This document shows, one piece after another, positions 7,879-16,815 of a stretch of DNA of 64,000 nucleotides. Both the position numbers and the translations under genes were made by a program. Each line of letters starts with the position of its first letter. The stretch's first letter is position 1. The DNA comes from Alphaproteobacteria bacterium. Lineage in GTDB: Bacteria > Pseudomonadota > Alphaproteobacteria > JANQMY01. The stretch lies in contig JANQPL010000016.1 of assembly GCA_028289425.1 (NCBI GenBank), forward strand, positions 124,001 through 188,000. The letters run 5' to 3'. The notes under the pieces were generated by a model, which saw nothing but the letters and a program-made list of their open reading frames with translations, did not search any database and had not been told where the DNA came from.

Positions 7879-9490
7879 CCACCGGCACCAGGAAGCCCCG
7901 ATAGCGCACGATCAGTCCGCCCGTGAGCGGTGCCGACAGCGTCACGTCGAAATGGAATTGGCGGTTTTCCACATATTCGCGGGCGTCGCTTTTCGGCAGC
8001 AGAAACCGGGGCCAAGGCATGCCCAACAGCCAGCCGCGGCCGACCGGCAAATGCAGGACACTGTCCTCAACACGCAGCGGGAGGTCAAAGTCGAACGGCC
8101 AGAACTGTTCCCGCACGGATGACGCCGAAGAGGAGGGCCGCAGGTGAGAACGAAACCGATGATCTCCGAATTGCCGTTCCCAGACCTCGCCCTCGGCTGT
8201 CCGTTGCTTCCGAACCGTCACCGGTATGCCGGCTGCTGCTCTCGGAAACCGAAACAGAAGGGCGATGAGACGTCCGATGACGTCCGATCCCCGTTCCACA
8301 TCCGCCGCGCCCGTGAATTCCTCCATTTGCCCGAATTGGTGAAGCCGATGAATTTCCGCCGGCAGCCGCGCCCATTGATCGCCGAGTGCGTCTTTAAACA
8401 AAGGCGTTGGTGTCGATTGCCGCGTGGTCGTTTCAATGTCCAAATCCGCCATGGCGTCAATCACGTCGCAAAGCTTTAGGTCGTCGAGACAGGGGCGGGC
8501 ACCGGGCAGGATTTGGTCGGGCTTTCGTAACAGCGCGCGGATGGGGATGACAGGCACGAAGGGGCCGTCGCCGGTCTCAGCCAAGAGCCACCAGGTTTTT
8601 GTCACTTTGTCGGCATTACTCGGCCCACTGACGGTCACGCACATGCCGCCTTTTTGCGATCCGAGCGGCTTGAGCATCTGATACCCCCATGTGGCCAAGC
8701 TTTCGACCCAGGCCGTGGGGCGGAACAGACCGGCGCGGCGCAAAGCGGCCAACATAGCCAGTGTCCTGTTCATGAACGCCAGTTCCGTTCCCGCCCGAAA
8801 GAGTACTGTTTTGGCGTAGAAATGATCAGGGAACAGCGCCGGATCGGGGGCGCCGATTAATCGGGCCGTCCGGTGCAACCGGCCCGGCAAGGCGCAATCG
8901 AGCGGTTCGGACCAGCCGGTCACGGTCTGCCATCGCCCACCCCGCCATATGGTCAAAGGGGCGCCGATCTGCGCCAGCACGCTGGCCACAACCGAACGTC
9001 CTCTCGGGGCGTTGTTGCCCGGGACAATCGCTGTGTCGATGCATTCAATCTCCGTCATGTCACGGGCGAGGTCCGTGACCACAGCGGCGGACAAGGCAGG
9101 CACGCTGGAGGCGCCGGACAAAGCGAAGCAGCCGGTGGATTTTGCCAAACCGTCGAGGTCGGATATGCGGGTTGTGAATGCTGCGTCGTCGGACAGATCC
9201 AGATAATGGATGTGGTTGTGCATGCAAAATTCGGCGATCCTCAGAGGCGCGTCACCGTAATGCTGAAACGGTCCCGCCGCATCCACCACCACATCCGGAT
9301 GGGCGCTGGCGATGGGCGTAAGATCGCCGCGCATATCGATCTGAAAGGGCGTCCCGCCAATCTGCATGCAGAGCGTTTGTGCCTTTTGCAGTGAACGGCC
9401 GGCGATAATTACATCGTGGCCGTCTCTGAGGAGAAGCTGGGCAAGCCGGCTTCCGAATACGCCATAGCCACCCAGGATCAGAACCTTCAT
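7805..9490 (-). CDS. Saccharopine dehydrogenase-like protein with C-terminal DUF4166-type domain
   Basis: This is a 561-residue two-part protein. Residues 1-350 form a Rossmann NAD(P)-binding domain of the saccharopine-dehydrogenase-like type, opening MKVLILGGYGVFGSRLAQLL and continuing with VVDAAGPFQHYGDAPLRIAE. From about residue 390 a separate domain (LGDQWARLPAEIHRLHQF, then VRKQRTAEGEVWERQFGDHR and GRGWLLGMPWPRFLLPKSDA) matches the DUF4166 pattern often fused to this enzyme. Function is unknown; family members are oxidoreductase-like. The ATG at 9490 overlaps the stop of the DCC-family gene upstream by 4 bp (ATGA), so translation is coupled. The last 24 codons are antisense to the AEC gene. 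Confidence 0.85.
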   Translation of the reverse strand: MKVLILGGYGVFGSRLAQLLLRDGHDVIIAGRSLQKAQTLCMQIGGTPFQIDMRGDLTPIASAHPDVVVDAAGPFQHYGDAPLRIAEFCMHNHIHYLDLSDDAAFTTRISDLDGLAKSTGCFALSGASSVPALSAAVVTDLARDMTEIECIDTAIVPGNNAPRGRSVVASVLAQIGAPLTIWRGGRWQTVTGWSEPLDCALPGRLHRTARLIGAPDPALFPDHFYAKTVLFRAGTELAFMNRTLAMLAALRRAGLFRPTAWVESLATWGYQMLKPLGSQKGGMCVTVSGPSNADKVTKTWWLLAETGDGPFVPVIPIRALLRKPDQILPGARPCLDDLKLCDVIDAMADLDIETTTRQSTPTPLFKDALGDQWARLPAEIHRLHQFGQMEEFTGAADVERGSDVIGRLIALLFRFPRAAAGIPVTVRKQRTAEGEVWERQFGDHRFRSHLRPSSSASSVREQFWPFDFDLPLRVEDSVLHLPVGRGWLLGMPWPRFLLPKSDAREYVENRQFHFDVTLSAPLTGGLIVRYRGFLVPVATEDTRRKRSATPPPSPPRQALQS

Positions 9491-9942
9491 TCCATCAGCC
9501 GTGCTTTGAGGTTGGCATCGGGCACCTCGCACATCTGCGTGCGGCCGAACAGCCAATAGCGGTTGCGGGCAAGGCGCCGGTAGAGCCAATCTTGCACCGG
9601 CCGGGGAAAGATACGGAACAGGTTCATTACGCGGCCAACGCCACCGAGCCGATTGCCTACGCGGATCATGGCATCGAGCGAGCCATAGGGCAGCCCGTCG
9701 TCCAAGAAAAGCCACGTATCCGGATCATCCGGGTCCAAACCATAATGGCGCAGCACAGCGCGGCCGAGGGTGCTTTGGGTTGGACAAATGCGAAACTCTT
9801 GGCGCTGATCAAGGCGGGAGATGATGCGGGCCCCGCGCGTGCAGATGGCGCATTCGCCATCCATGAACAGGATGGGGCCGTTGTCGTCGAAGTCTGGCAC
9901 CGACGGATCGGAACGGTATGTGTAGGGCGCTGTGCTCATCAC
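9487..9942 (-). CDS. DCC-family thiol-disulfide oxidoreductase-like protein
   Basis: This 151-residue protein carries the defining motif D-G-E-C-A-I-C (Asp28, Cys31, Cys34) of the DCC (DUF393) family, followed by the usual RICPTQSTLGRAVLRHYGL and the conserved W-L-F-L-D-D-G. The family is thioredoxin-like and predicted to act on disulfides, though direct biochemistry is sparse. It is common next to DUF4166/saccharopine-dehydrogenase-like genes, as here. There is no signal peptide. It overlaps the downstream gene by ATGA and lies 85 bp after the glycosyltransferase on the same strand. Confidence 0.88.
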   Translation of the reverse strand: MMSTAPYTYRSDPSVPDFDDNGPILFMDGECAICTRGARIISRLDQRQEFRICPTQSTLGRAVLRHYGLDPDDPDTWLFLDDGLPYGSLDAMIRVGNRLGGVGRVMNLFRIFPRPVQDWLYRRLARNRYWLFGRTQMCEVPDANLKARLME

Positions 9943-10027
9943 GCATCATAACTGGCAAGCCACCACGAAATATATGGGCACTGTGGGGGTAAGATCAGGA
10001 CTGGGGTGACGCGCATATGGTCGCAAC

Positions 10028-10924
10028 TCAACGGGCAGCGGTGGCCGCGGGTTTTGTGGTAATTGGCGCCAAATGCGGCCGGCTGCGGGGATGCAGCAGG
10101 AAAGAGCGGGCCAACGCCAAGGCACCGCCGAGGCGGTCGCCGGCCCGCAACAAGGTGGCGCCGCGTTCGAACATCAAATAGGCGCGCATAACGGCAATGT
10201 CGCTCGGGTTCAGGCCGGCCGCTGTGTGTTTGGCATCTATTTGGTTGAGGGCCCGTAGCACTTTGTCTTTCGCCACGCTGTTGCTCGGGTCGATGTCGGC
10301 CAAAACCTCCGGAACCACAAAAAGCTTTCCGCCGGCGCGCCCAAAACGGGCATACCAATCATAGTCTTCCAACCGGGCGAGGGCGGCATCGAAGGGCCCC
10401 ACCACGTCGAACACGTGGCGCGGCAGAAATGAGGTGGTGCCTGGCGAATGACGGCAGCCTTTTAGGAAGTCGGCAGGCGCGGTGATGTCCACGGGGATGA
10501 GGTCTTCCCATTGTTGGGTGCGGCTGCGTTTGATATGGAACCCGGTGGCCAGCGCCCAAACGCCGTCCGTGTCCAGTGTTTTCGCTTTCGCCAATTGGCG
10601 TATCAGTTTTTGCGGCCGCCAGATGTCGTCCGAATCAAGAAACGCTAGATAGTTTCCGGTGGCCAGCGACACGCCGGTATTGCGCGCCGCAGAGGGGCCT
10701 TGGTTTTCGTCGTGGCGCTCGATTCTGCCGGACAGGCCTTCAAAGGACAGGTCTTGGCCCTGGGGCGTGGGCGATGCATCGTCGATGATCAGCAATTCAA
10801 TATGGAAAGCGTCGCCCAAGCCTTCCTGCGCTTTGACCGACGCAACCGCCGCCGTCAACGTGGCCTGCCGCTCAAAAGCGGGAATGATCACCGAAATTAA
10901 GGGTTTTTCCAGGGCGGCGCCCAT
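10028..10924 (-). CDS. Family 2 glycosyltransferase
   Basis: This 298-residue GT-A enzyme opens KPLISVIIPAFERQATLTAA, the standard GT2 start. The nucleotide-binding Asp is in LLIIDDASPTP and the D-x-D equivalent is in YLAFLDSDDIWRP (DSDD), followed by DYDWYARFGRAGG, where the catalytic acidic residue is expected. It probably transfers a sugar from a nucleotide-sugar donor to a surface glycan in the cytoplasm. It is divergent from manC (11128), which makes GDP-mannose; a shared role in a mannose-containing glycan is plausible but inferred. Acceptor and donor cannot be read from the sequence. Confidence 0.9.
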   Translation of the reverse strand: MGAALEKPLISVIIPAFERQATLTAAVASVKAQEGLGDAFHIELLIIDDASPTPQGQDLSFEGLSGRIERHDENQGPSAARNTGVSLATGNYLAFLDSDDIWRPQKLIRQLAKAKTLDTDGVWALATGFHIKRSRTQQWEDLIPVDITAPADFLKGCRHSPGTTSFLPRHVFDVVGPFDAALARLEDYDWYARFGRAGGKLFVVPEVLADIDPSNSVAKDKVLRALNQIDAKHTAAGLNPSDIAVMRAYLMFERGATLLRAGDRLGGALALARSFLLHPRSRPHLAPITTKPAATAAR

Positions 10925-11001
10925 AGAATGTCGTATCCTTAAGCGCGATCAGGTGAAGTGGACACCGGTTCACCGCCAGGATCGCGCGCAAATTAGAGAA
11001 T

Positions 11002-11037
11002 CTAGAGCAAGGTCGAACTAGGCCGACCTTGCTCTAG
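11002..11037. promoter_or_regulatory. 14-bp perfect inverted repeat in divergent promoter region
   Basis: CTAGAGCAAGGTCG at 11002-11015 is the exact reverse complement of CGACCTTGCTCTAG at 11024-11037, with an 8-nt spacer. It lies between the start of the glycosyltransferase (10924, leftward) and manC (11128, rightward). A terminator is not expected between divergent genes, so an operator or an intergenic repeat is more likely. Confidence 0.5.
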
Positions 11038-11127
11038 GTGTCGCCACTTCGTTAGAAATTTGTATCAGCGGAGTCGCGAAGATGCGATATCTCTGCGCGG
11101 TAACACTCGATTCGACTTGTTTGGTCT

Positions 11128-12228
11128 ATGGCAACTCTCATTCCAGTCATTTTGTCTGGCGGCAGCGGGACGCGATTGTGGCCCTTGTCGACCACCCACA
11201 AGCCGAAGCAGTTTCACGCGCTGGGAGGAGATCTTTCTCTGTTTCAGGAAACTCTCGATCGGCTGCCGGAAACGTTCGATACGAAAAACCTGCTTGTGGT
11301 GGCAAACGCTAAACAGCGATTTTTGATCGCCCAGCAATGTGAGCATGTTCTGGGGCATGTGCCGGCGATTGCTCTCGAGCCTCAAGGGCGCAATACGGCG
11401 CCGGCGGCGGTGGTCGCCGCGCTCTATGCGCGGGAGATCGATCCCGACGCCCTTCTCCTTATTCTGCCTGCGGACCACCTCATTCGCGATTTGGCTGAGT
11501 TCCACACCGTCTTGGAACACGCGCGCAAGCAGGCGGTGCAAGGACATCCAGCGACATTCGGCATTGTGCCCACGGCGCCGGAGACCGGCTATGGCTATAT
11601 CGAAAAGGGGGCAGCGGTCGGCGAGGGTGGCAAGGCGTTCGGCATAAAAGCGTTTAAGGAAAAGCCGGATCAAAAAACGGCAGAGACCTATTTTTCCTCC
11701 GGCAATTTTTATTGGAACAGCGGCATGTTCCTGTTTCCTGCAAAGCGGTTCTTGAGCGATATCGGTGAACATGCACCTGAAATGCTCAAAGCGGCGACTG
11801 CGGCGTGGCAGAACGCCGAACGCGAACACGACTTTATCTGGCTCGATGAAAAAAGCTTCACCGCTTGTCCGTCCGACTCCATCGACTATGCCGTCATGGA
11901 ACGTATTTCGGACGGTGTTGTCGTGCCGTCTGATATCGGTTGGAGCGATGTGGGGGCGTGGAATGCTTTGTGGGAAGCGTTGGACAAATCGGCGGGCGAT
12001 AATGTGCATACGGGGCCCATACATGCCGTCGATACGGAACGCACCATCATTCACAGCGATGGGCATTTTGTTGCCGCTGTCGGTGTGAAGGATGTGGTGA
12101 TCGTGGCGACCGAGCATGCGGTGCTGGTGATGGATCAATCACGGGCGCAAGAGGTAAAGGACGTGGTTGCCCATCTGAAGGACACGGACCAGCTGCATTT
12201 GGTGGATGGTCCGGAAGCGGACGATTAG
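11128..12228 (+). CDS. manC: Mannose-1-phosphate guanylyltransferase
   Basis: This 366-residue protein begins MATLIPVILSGGSGTRLWPL and continues STTHKPKQFHAL, the nucleotidyltransferase signature that binds GTP and Mg2+. Further family blocks are VLEPQGRNTAPAAVVAAL, LLILPADHLI and the F-K-E-K-P loop, then SGMFLFPAKRFL. It makes GDP-mannose from mannose-1-phosphate and GTP. The length is that of the monofunctional form with a short left-handed beta-helix tail; the C-terminal phosphomannose isomerase domain of long ManC/AlgA proteins is absent. The following gene may supply that activity. It is 5 bp upstream of the isomerase gene, so the two form an operon. Confidence 0.93.
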   Translation: MATLIPVILSGGSGTRLWPLSTTHKPKQFHALGGDLSLFQETLDRLPETFDTKNLLVVANAKQRFLIAQQCEHVLGHVPAIALEPQGRNTAPAAVVAALYAREIDPDALLLILPADHLIRDLAEFHTVLEHARKQAVQGHPATFGIVPTAPETGYGYIEKGAAVGEGGKAFGIKAFKEKPDQKTAETYFSSGNFYWNSGMFLFPAKRFLSDIGEHAPEMLKAATAAWQNAEREHDFIWLDEKSFTACPSDSIDYAVMERISDGVVVPSDIGWSDVGAWNALWEALDKSAGDNVHTGPIHAVDTERTIIHSDGHFVAAVGVKDVVIVATEHAVLVMDQSRAQEVKDVVAHLKDTDQLHLVDGPEADD

Positions 12229-12233
12229 GCTCC

Positions 12234-13403
12234 ATGAAGCCCAATCTTGCCCACGGTTTTGGAACGGATCATCCGACCGCGCAAAGGATTGTCAATTGGT
12301 TGCGGGATGACGCCTTGCCCCTATGGTCCTCCGAGGCGGGCTGGGATCAAACCCATGGCGGCTGCGTGGAAAGCCTGGATTTGTCGGGCGCCGCAAACCT
12401 CGAGGTGAATAAACGCGTCCGTGTGCAGGCCCGTCAGCTCTATGTGTATTCACACGCGCAGCTCTTGGGCTTTGATGGGGCGGACACGGAAACCGATCGC
12501 ATCCTGACGTATCTCCTGTCCCATGCAAGCGACCATGCGCGCGGTGGCTGGGTGCATCTGTTGTCACCCGACGGTACGGTGGCCGATGCCAGACGCGATA
12601 TGTATGACCAAGCGTTCGTGCTGCATGGGCTGGCCTGGGCGGTACGGGCGACGGGTAATGATCAGATCAAAGAACATATCGACGCGACCCTGATGTTCGT
12701 CGATGCCCAATTGCGTCACAACAGCCAGGGCGGGTATGTCGAATCCGATCTTCAAGAACTGCCGCGCCGGCAGAATCCGCACATGCATTGGCTGGAGGCC
12801 TTGCTTGCGCTTTATGAAGCGACCGGCGACGATCATCTGATCGGCCGCGCCGATTCCATTGTGGATTTGTTCCGCACATTTTTCTTTGACAATGCGACAG
12901 GCACGCTTGGGGAATACTTCCAAGACGACTGGCAGGTGGTGCCCGGACCGGAGGGCCAAGTGGTCGAGCCGGGTCACCATTTCGAATGGGTATGGCTCTT
13001 GCACAAATACAGACGTTTGGGCGGGCGGCATTCGGTGAAGGAACACGCGAAGCGGCTTTATGACTTTGCGTGTGCCCGTGGGCTTGACCCGAAGACCGGC
13101 TTTGCCGTCGACGAAGTCAATCGGGCGGGCCGGGTTGTGCGCGCATCGCGCCGGTGCTGGCCGCAGACCGAAGCGCTTAAAGCGCACATCACCGCCGCGC
13201 GTTGGTGGGACGCGGAGACGTCCGACAAAGTGGAAGGGCTGGTGGCGGGGCTGTTCGACACATATCTGAACGTCACGCCCCCGGGCGGCTGGCAAGACCA
13301 ATTCGACGAGAGCGGCGCCCCCATGGCCACCTCTATGCCCGCCAGCAGCCTTTATCATTTGATGCTGGCCTTCGCGGAAACCTTAGATTTCTGCGATTCT
13401 TAG
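12234..13403 (+). CDS. AGE-family epimerase/isomerase, probably mannose-6-phosphate isomerase type
   Basis: This 389-residue protein belongs to the N-acylglucosamine 2-epimerase / YihS family, an (alpha/alpha)6 barrel. Characteristic pieces are the early Trp/His-rich SEAGWDQTHGGCVESLD, R-V-R-V-Q-A-R-Q-L-Y, DMYDQAFVLHGLAWA, QNPHMHWLEALLALYEATGD, and VVEPGHHFEWVWLLHKY, which contains a catalytic His. Family members interconvert aldose and ketose sugars (mannose/fructose, mannose-6-P/fructose-6-P) or epimerise GlcNAc. Placement directly after manC points to supplying mannose-6-phosphate for GDP-mannose synthesis; this is inference from context. Confidence 0.87.
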   Translation: MKPNLAHGFGTDHPTAQRIVNWLRDDALPLWSSEAGWDQTHGGCVESLDLSGAANLEVNKRVRVQARQLYVYSHAQLLGFDGADTETDRILTYLLSHASDHARGGWVHLLSPDGTVADARRDMYDQAFVLHGLAWAVRATGNDQIKEHIDATLMFVDAQLRHNSQGGYVESDLQELPRRQNPHMHWLEALLALYEATGDDHLIGRADSIVDLFRTFFFDNATGTLGEYFQDDWQVVPGPEGQVVEPGHHFEWVWLLHKYRRLGGRHSVKEHAKRLYDFACARGLDPKTGFAVDEVNRAGRVVRASRRCWPQTEALKAHITAARWWDAETSDKVEGLVAGLFDTYLNVTPPGGWQDQFDESGAPMATSMPASSLYHLMLAFAETLDFCDS

Positions 13404-13520
13404 CGGCTCGTTCCCGCTTTGCGTTAACAAAGATTAAGGCTAATCCGGGCTTAAATGCGCATTGCAGGGCTGTGCCAGAGCTCTCATATTATCGGTACGT
13501 TGAACCAGGCGAGAACCAAA

Positions 13521-15584
13521 GTGTCCACCAGCGCCAGCAAAGGCCCGTTTAATTGTTTGTACCGGCACGGTTTTGTCCGTGTGGCCACCTGCGCGCCTGA
13601 AATCTTTGTGGCGGACCCAGCCAGCAATTTGGCCGAAACCGTGGTACTGGCCAAAGAAGCTCACGAGCGCAAAGTGGCGCTGACGATTTTTCCGGAGCTG
13701 GGGCTTTCGGGCTATGCGCTGGATGACCTCCACCATCAAGACGCGCTGCTCGATGATGTGCGTTCGGCGATTGGCGCGCTTGTGAAGGAAAGCCGTAATC
13801 TGATGCCGGTGCTGATAGTCGGTGCACCGATCAAGGTGGGGTATTCGGTCTACAATGCGGCTGTGGTGATCCACAACGGCATCATTCTGGGTGTGGTGCC
13901 GAAAGTTTTCCTGCCCAATTACCGCGAGTTCTACGAGAAGCGTTACTTCGCCTCCGGCGCCTATGCTGCGGAAGAAACGATAGAGCTTTGTGGGCAGACG
14001 GTTCCGTTCGGCCCCAGCCTTTTGTTCGAAGCGGACGATCTTCCCAATTTCTCATTTGGGGCCGAGATTTGCGAAGATATGTGGGGGCCCGTGCCGCCCA
14101 GCACGGTAGTGGCGTTCGCCGGCGGCAACATTCTGTGCAATCTGTCCGCAAGCAACATCACCATCGGCAAGGCGGAAGACCGCAATGTACTGAGCGACGC
14201 GCAATCGCGCCGCTGCGTGGCTGCTTATCTGTATTCAGCGGCCGGCCAAGGCGAAAGCACCACGGATTTGGCCTGGGACGGGCATTTGGCAATTTTCGAG
14301 AACGGCAGGCGGCTTGCCCAGTCGGACCGTTTCTCCATGACTTCCACCTTACTCACCGCCGACATAGACTTGGACCGGCTGGTGCAGGAGCGGGTTCGGT
14401 TTGGCACGTTCCGCGATACCGCCCACATGTTTCCGGCGGAGGTCAAGTCGGTCCGGCGCATTCCGTTCACGTTCAATCCGCCGCTTGATGCGGGCATTCC
14501 GCTGGAGCGCGACGTACAGCGCTTTCCCTATGTGCCGTCGGATCCGGCGCGCCTCGATCAAGATTGTTACGAGGCTTACAACATCCAAGTTCACGGGCTT
14601 GCCACGCGGCTTAAGGCGTCGGGCATTAAGCGGGTTGTGATCGGCATTTCCGGTGGCTTGGATTCGACTCACGCTTTGCTGGTGTCCACCAAGGCGATGG
14701 ATCTGCTCAGCCTGCCGCGCAAGAATGTGGTAGCGATTACCATGCCGGGCTTCGCCACCAGCAGTCACACCAAAAGCAACGCTTGGGATTTGATGAAGGG
14801 CCTGGGCGTGGACGCGCGCGAGATCGACATTCGCCCGGCGGCCAATCAGATGTTTGCCGACATGGGCCATTCCGCGTCCACCAACAATCCGGTCTACGAT
14901 GTGGCCTTTGAAAATGTGCAGGCCGGTCTGCGTACGGATTACCTGTTCCGCATTGCTAATCACGAAAACGGGCTGGTGGTGGGCACCGGTGATTTGTCGG
15001 AACTGGCGCTTGGCTGGTGTACCTATGGCGTGGGCGATCACATGTCCCACTACAACGTAAATGCATCGGTGCCGAAAACGCTGATCCAGCATTTGATCCG
15101 CTGGGTGATCAAAACGTCTCAGTATAGCGATGATCTGTCGCAAACCCTGATCTCGATCCTGGATACGGAAATCACGCCGGAACTGGTGCCCGCGGATGAT
15201 GCGGGCAATCTGCAAAGCACCCAGGAAAAGATCGGCCCGTATAATCTGCAGGACTTCACGCTCTACTACATCACCCGCTACGGCTTTCGCCCCAGCAAGA
15301 TCGCCTTCCTCGCCCAGCATGCTTGGAGCGACAAAGATTCGGGCACTTGGCCAGTAAATCTGCGGGAAGAAGAAAAAGTGGCGTACAGCTTGGGCGACAT
15401 CAAAAAGTGGATGGAAGTATTTTTGTTCCGCTTTTTTGCCATCAGCCAGTTCAAGCGTTCCTGCGTGCCCAATGCGCCCAAGATCAGCTCCGGCGGCTCA
15501 TTAAGCCCGCGTGGCGATTGGCGCGCCCCCAGCGATAGCCGCCCCGAACCGTGGCTCAAAGAGCTGCGGGATAACGTGCCTTGA
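13521..15584 (+). CDS. nadE: Glutamine-dependent NAD(+) synthetase
   Basis: This is a two-domain enzyme of about 687 residues. The N-terminal nitrilase-type glutaminase domain has the catalytic triad Glu59 (FPELGLSGY), Lys128 (VVPKVFLPNY) and Cys184 (GAEICEDMWG) and releases ammonia from glutamine. The C-terminal synthetase has the ATP-pyrophosphatase loop S-G-G-L-D-S-T (377-383) and GTGDLSELALGWCTYG, and amidates deamido-NAD in the last step of NAD synthesis. The start is placed at GTG 13521 because homologous proteins begin shortly before L-Y-R-H-G-F; an in-frame ATG at 13455 would add 22 residues with no family match. It is preceded by the AGE isomerase gene on the same strand. Confidence 0.93.
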   Translation: MSTSASKGPFNCLYRHGFVRVATCAPEIFVADPASNLAETVVLAKEAHERKVALTIFPELGLSGYALDDLHHQDALLDDVRSAIGALVKESRNLMPVLIVGAPIKVGYSVYNAAVVIHNGIILGVVPKVFLPNYREFYEKRYFASGAYAAEETIELCGQTVPFGPSLLFEADDLPNFSFGAEICEDMWGPVPPSTVVAFAGGNILCNLSASNITIGKAEDRNVLSDAQSRRCVAAYLYSAAGQGESTTDLAWDGHLAIFENGRRLAQSDRFSMTSTLLTADIDLDRLVQERVRFGTFRDTAHMFPAEVKSVRRIPFTFNPPLDAGIPLERDVQRFPYVPSDPARLDQDCYEAYNIQVHGLATRLKASGIKRVVIGISGGLDSTHALLVSTKAMDLLSLPRKNVVAITMPGFATSSHTKSNAWDLMKGLGVDAREIDIRPAANQMFADMGHSASTNNPVYDVAFENVQAGLRTDYLFRIANHENGLVVGTGDLSELALGWCTYGVGDHMSHYNVNASVPKTLIQHLIRWVIKTSQYSDDLSQTLISILDTEITPELVPADDAGNLQSTQEKIGPYNLQDFTLYYITRYGFRPSKIAFLAQHAWSDKDSGTWPVNLREEEKVAYSLGDIKKWMEVFLFRFFAISQFKRSCVPNAPKISSGGSLSPRGDWRAPSDSRPEPWLKELRDNVP

Positions 15585-15593
15585 TTCCGAACT

Positions 15594-15701
15594 GTCGTCC
15601 CCGTGAAAACGGGGACCCAGTATCTCGTGTCCCATCAGTTCTGCTGAAGCGTCAAAGCAACCTTAGTGGTTACTGGATCCTCGCATGGGCGAGGATGACG
15701 G
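15594..15701. repeat. Palindromic intergenic repeat
   Basis: The element starts with GTCGTCCCCGTGAAAACGGG (stem CCCCGT/ACGGGG) followed by ACCCAGTA, and ends TACTGGATCCTCGCATGGGC with the stem CCTCGC/GCGAGG before ATGAC. The outer C-C-A-G-T-A and T-A-C-T-G-G parts also pair with each other. It is the same mirrored layout as the elements at 37804 and 49082, and resembles REP-type repeats common in alphaproteobacteria. Confidence 0.7.
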
Positions 15702-15756
15702 TATCAATGGCTTGCCGACGCATTGCTACTTGATGTGTCCGCGGCAGCCCCCCATC

Positions 15757-16815
15757 ATGGCCTCCATGAATTTTGCCAGTGACAACACAAGCGGTGCCGC
15801 GCCGGAAATTCTTGAGGCGATCGCTCAGGCCAATGACGGACAGGTGCCGAGTTACGGCGCCGATGATTTGACCGCATCCGTCACCGATCGTTTCAAAGAC
15901 GTTTTCGAAACGGATCTTGCCGCCTATCTGGTGGCCACGGGCACAGCGGGCAATTCCCTCAGCCTTGCCTGTGCGGTCCCGCCCTTTGGTGCGGTCATTG
16001 CCCATGAAGCTTCCCACATTGCCTATGACGAGTGCAATGCGCCCGAATTCTACATGTCCGGCGCGAAACTGACCGGGATCGCCGGCGCCCACGGCAAGCT
16101 GTCCGCGGAAGATGTGAACCGTGTGCTGACAAAATACGGCAAAGGCATTGTGCACCGGGCCCAGCCCGCCGCCTTGTCCGTGGCCCAGGCAACGGAAGCG
16201 GGCACCGTGTATTCGCGTGACGACCTTAGCGCTCTGTCAGAGGTTTGCCGCACGCACGAGATCGTCTTCCACATGGATGGGGCGCGCATTGCCAATGCGG
16301 TGGCCCAGCTCGGCCGTTCGCCTGCCGAGCTCACCTGGCGCGCCGGAGTTGATATCCTCGTTTTTGGAGCGACCAAGAACGGAGCGCTGGGCGTCGAAGC
16401 GGTCATCTTTTTCAAGAAGGAACTGGCAGCAGAGTTCGAATTCCGGCGCAAACGCGGCGGGCATTTGTTTTCGAAAAGCCGGTTCTTGGCGGTCCAAATG
16501 CTGGCCTATCTGAAAGACGATTTGTGGCTGCGGCTGGCCCATCAGGCCAATGAAACGGCCCAACGTTTGGCGCGGGGGCTTGCCGATATCGACGGGGTCG
16601 AAATCTGCCATCCGGTAGATGCCAATCTGGTCTTTGCTATCCTGCCGCGCGGGGTCGACAAGGCGTTGAAGGCCGCCGGTGCGCAGTATCATCCCTGGAT
16701 GGTGCCGGGCGATGCAGCAAACGGCAAAATGATCCGCCTGGTGACGAACTTCTCCACAACGCCGGAGGATGTGGATCGTTTTCTGAGCGTTGCGCGGGAT
16801 GCCGTCGATGTATGA
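15757..16815 (+). CDS. ltaE: Low-specificity L-threonine aldolase (beta-eliminating lyase family)
   Basis: This fold-type I PLP enzyme of about 352 residues opens MNFASDNTSGAAPEILEAIA, the usual threonine aldolase N-terminus. Other family blocks are VATGTAGNSLSLACAVPPFG, IVFHMDGARIANA (the Asp that contacts PLP) and DILVFGATKNGALG, in which Lys of A-T-K-N-G forms the Schiff base. It splits L-threonine or L-allo-threonine to glycine and acetaldehyde. ATG 15757 is chosen over 15766 or an upstream ATG at 15685, whose extra residues derive from the intergenic repeat; no clear ribosome site decides. The stop overlaps the next start by 8 bp. Confidence 0.88.
   Translation: MASMNFASDNTSGAAPEILEAIAQANDGQVPSYGADDLTASVTDRFKDVFETDLAAYLVATGTAGNSLSLACAVPPFGAVIAHEASHIAYDECNAPEFYMSGAKLTGIAGAHGKLSAEDVNRVLTKYGKGIVHRAQPAALSVAQATEAGTVYSRDDLSALSEVCRTHEIVFHMDGARIANAVAQLGRSPAELTWRAGVDILVFGATKNGALGVEAVIFFKKELAAEFEFRRKRGGHLFSKSRFLAVQMLAYLKDDLWLRLAHQANETAQRLARGLADIDGVEICHPVDANLVFAILPRGVDKALKAAGAQYHPWMVPGDAANGKMIRLVTNFSTTPEDVDRFLSVARDAVDV

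Noticed and set aside
11065-12138. Minus-strand frame of 357 codons opposite manC
   Set aside because: Shadow of the GC-rich manC gene, no recognisable domain.
14349-15320. Minus-strand frame opposite nadE
   Set aside because: Shadow; nadE catalytic residues are intact on the plus strand.
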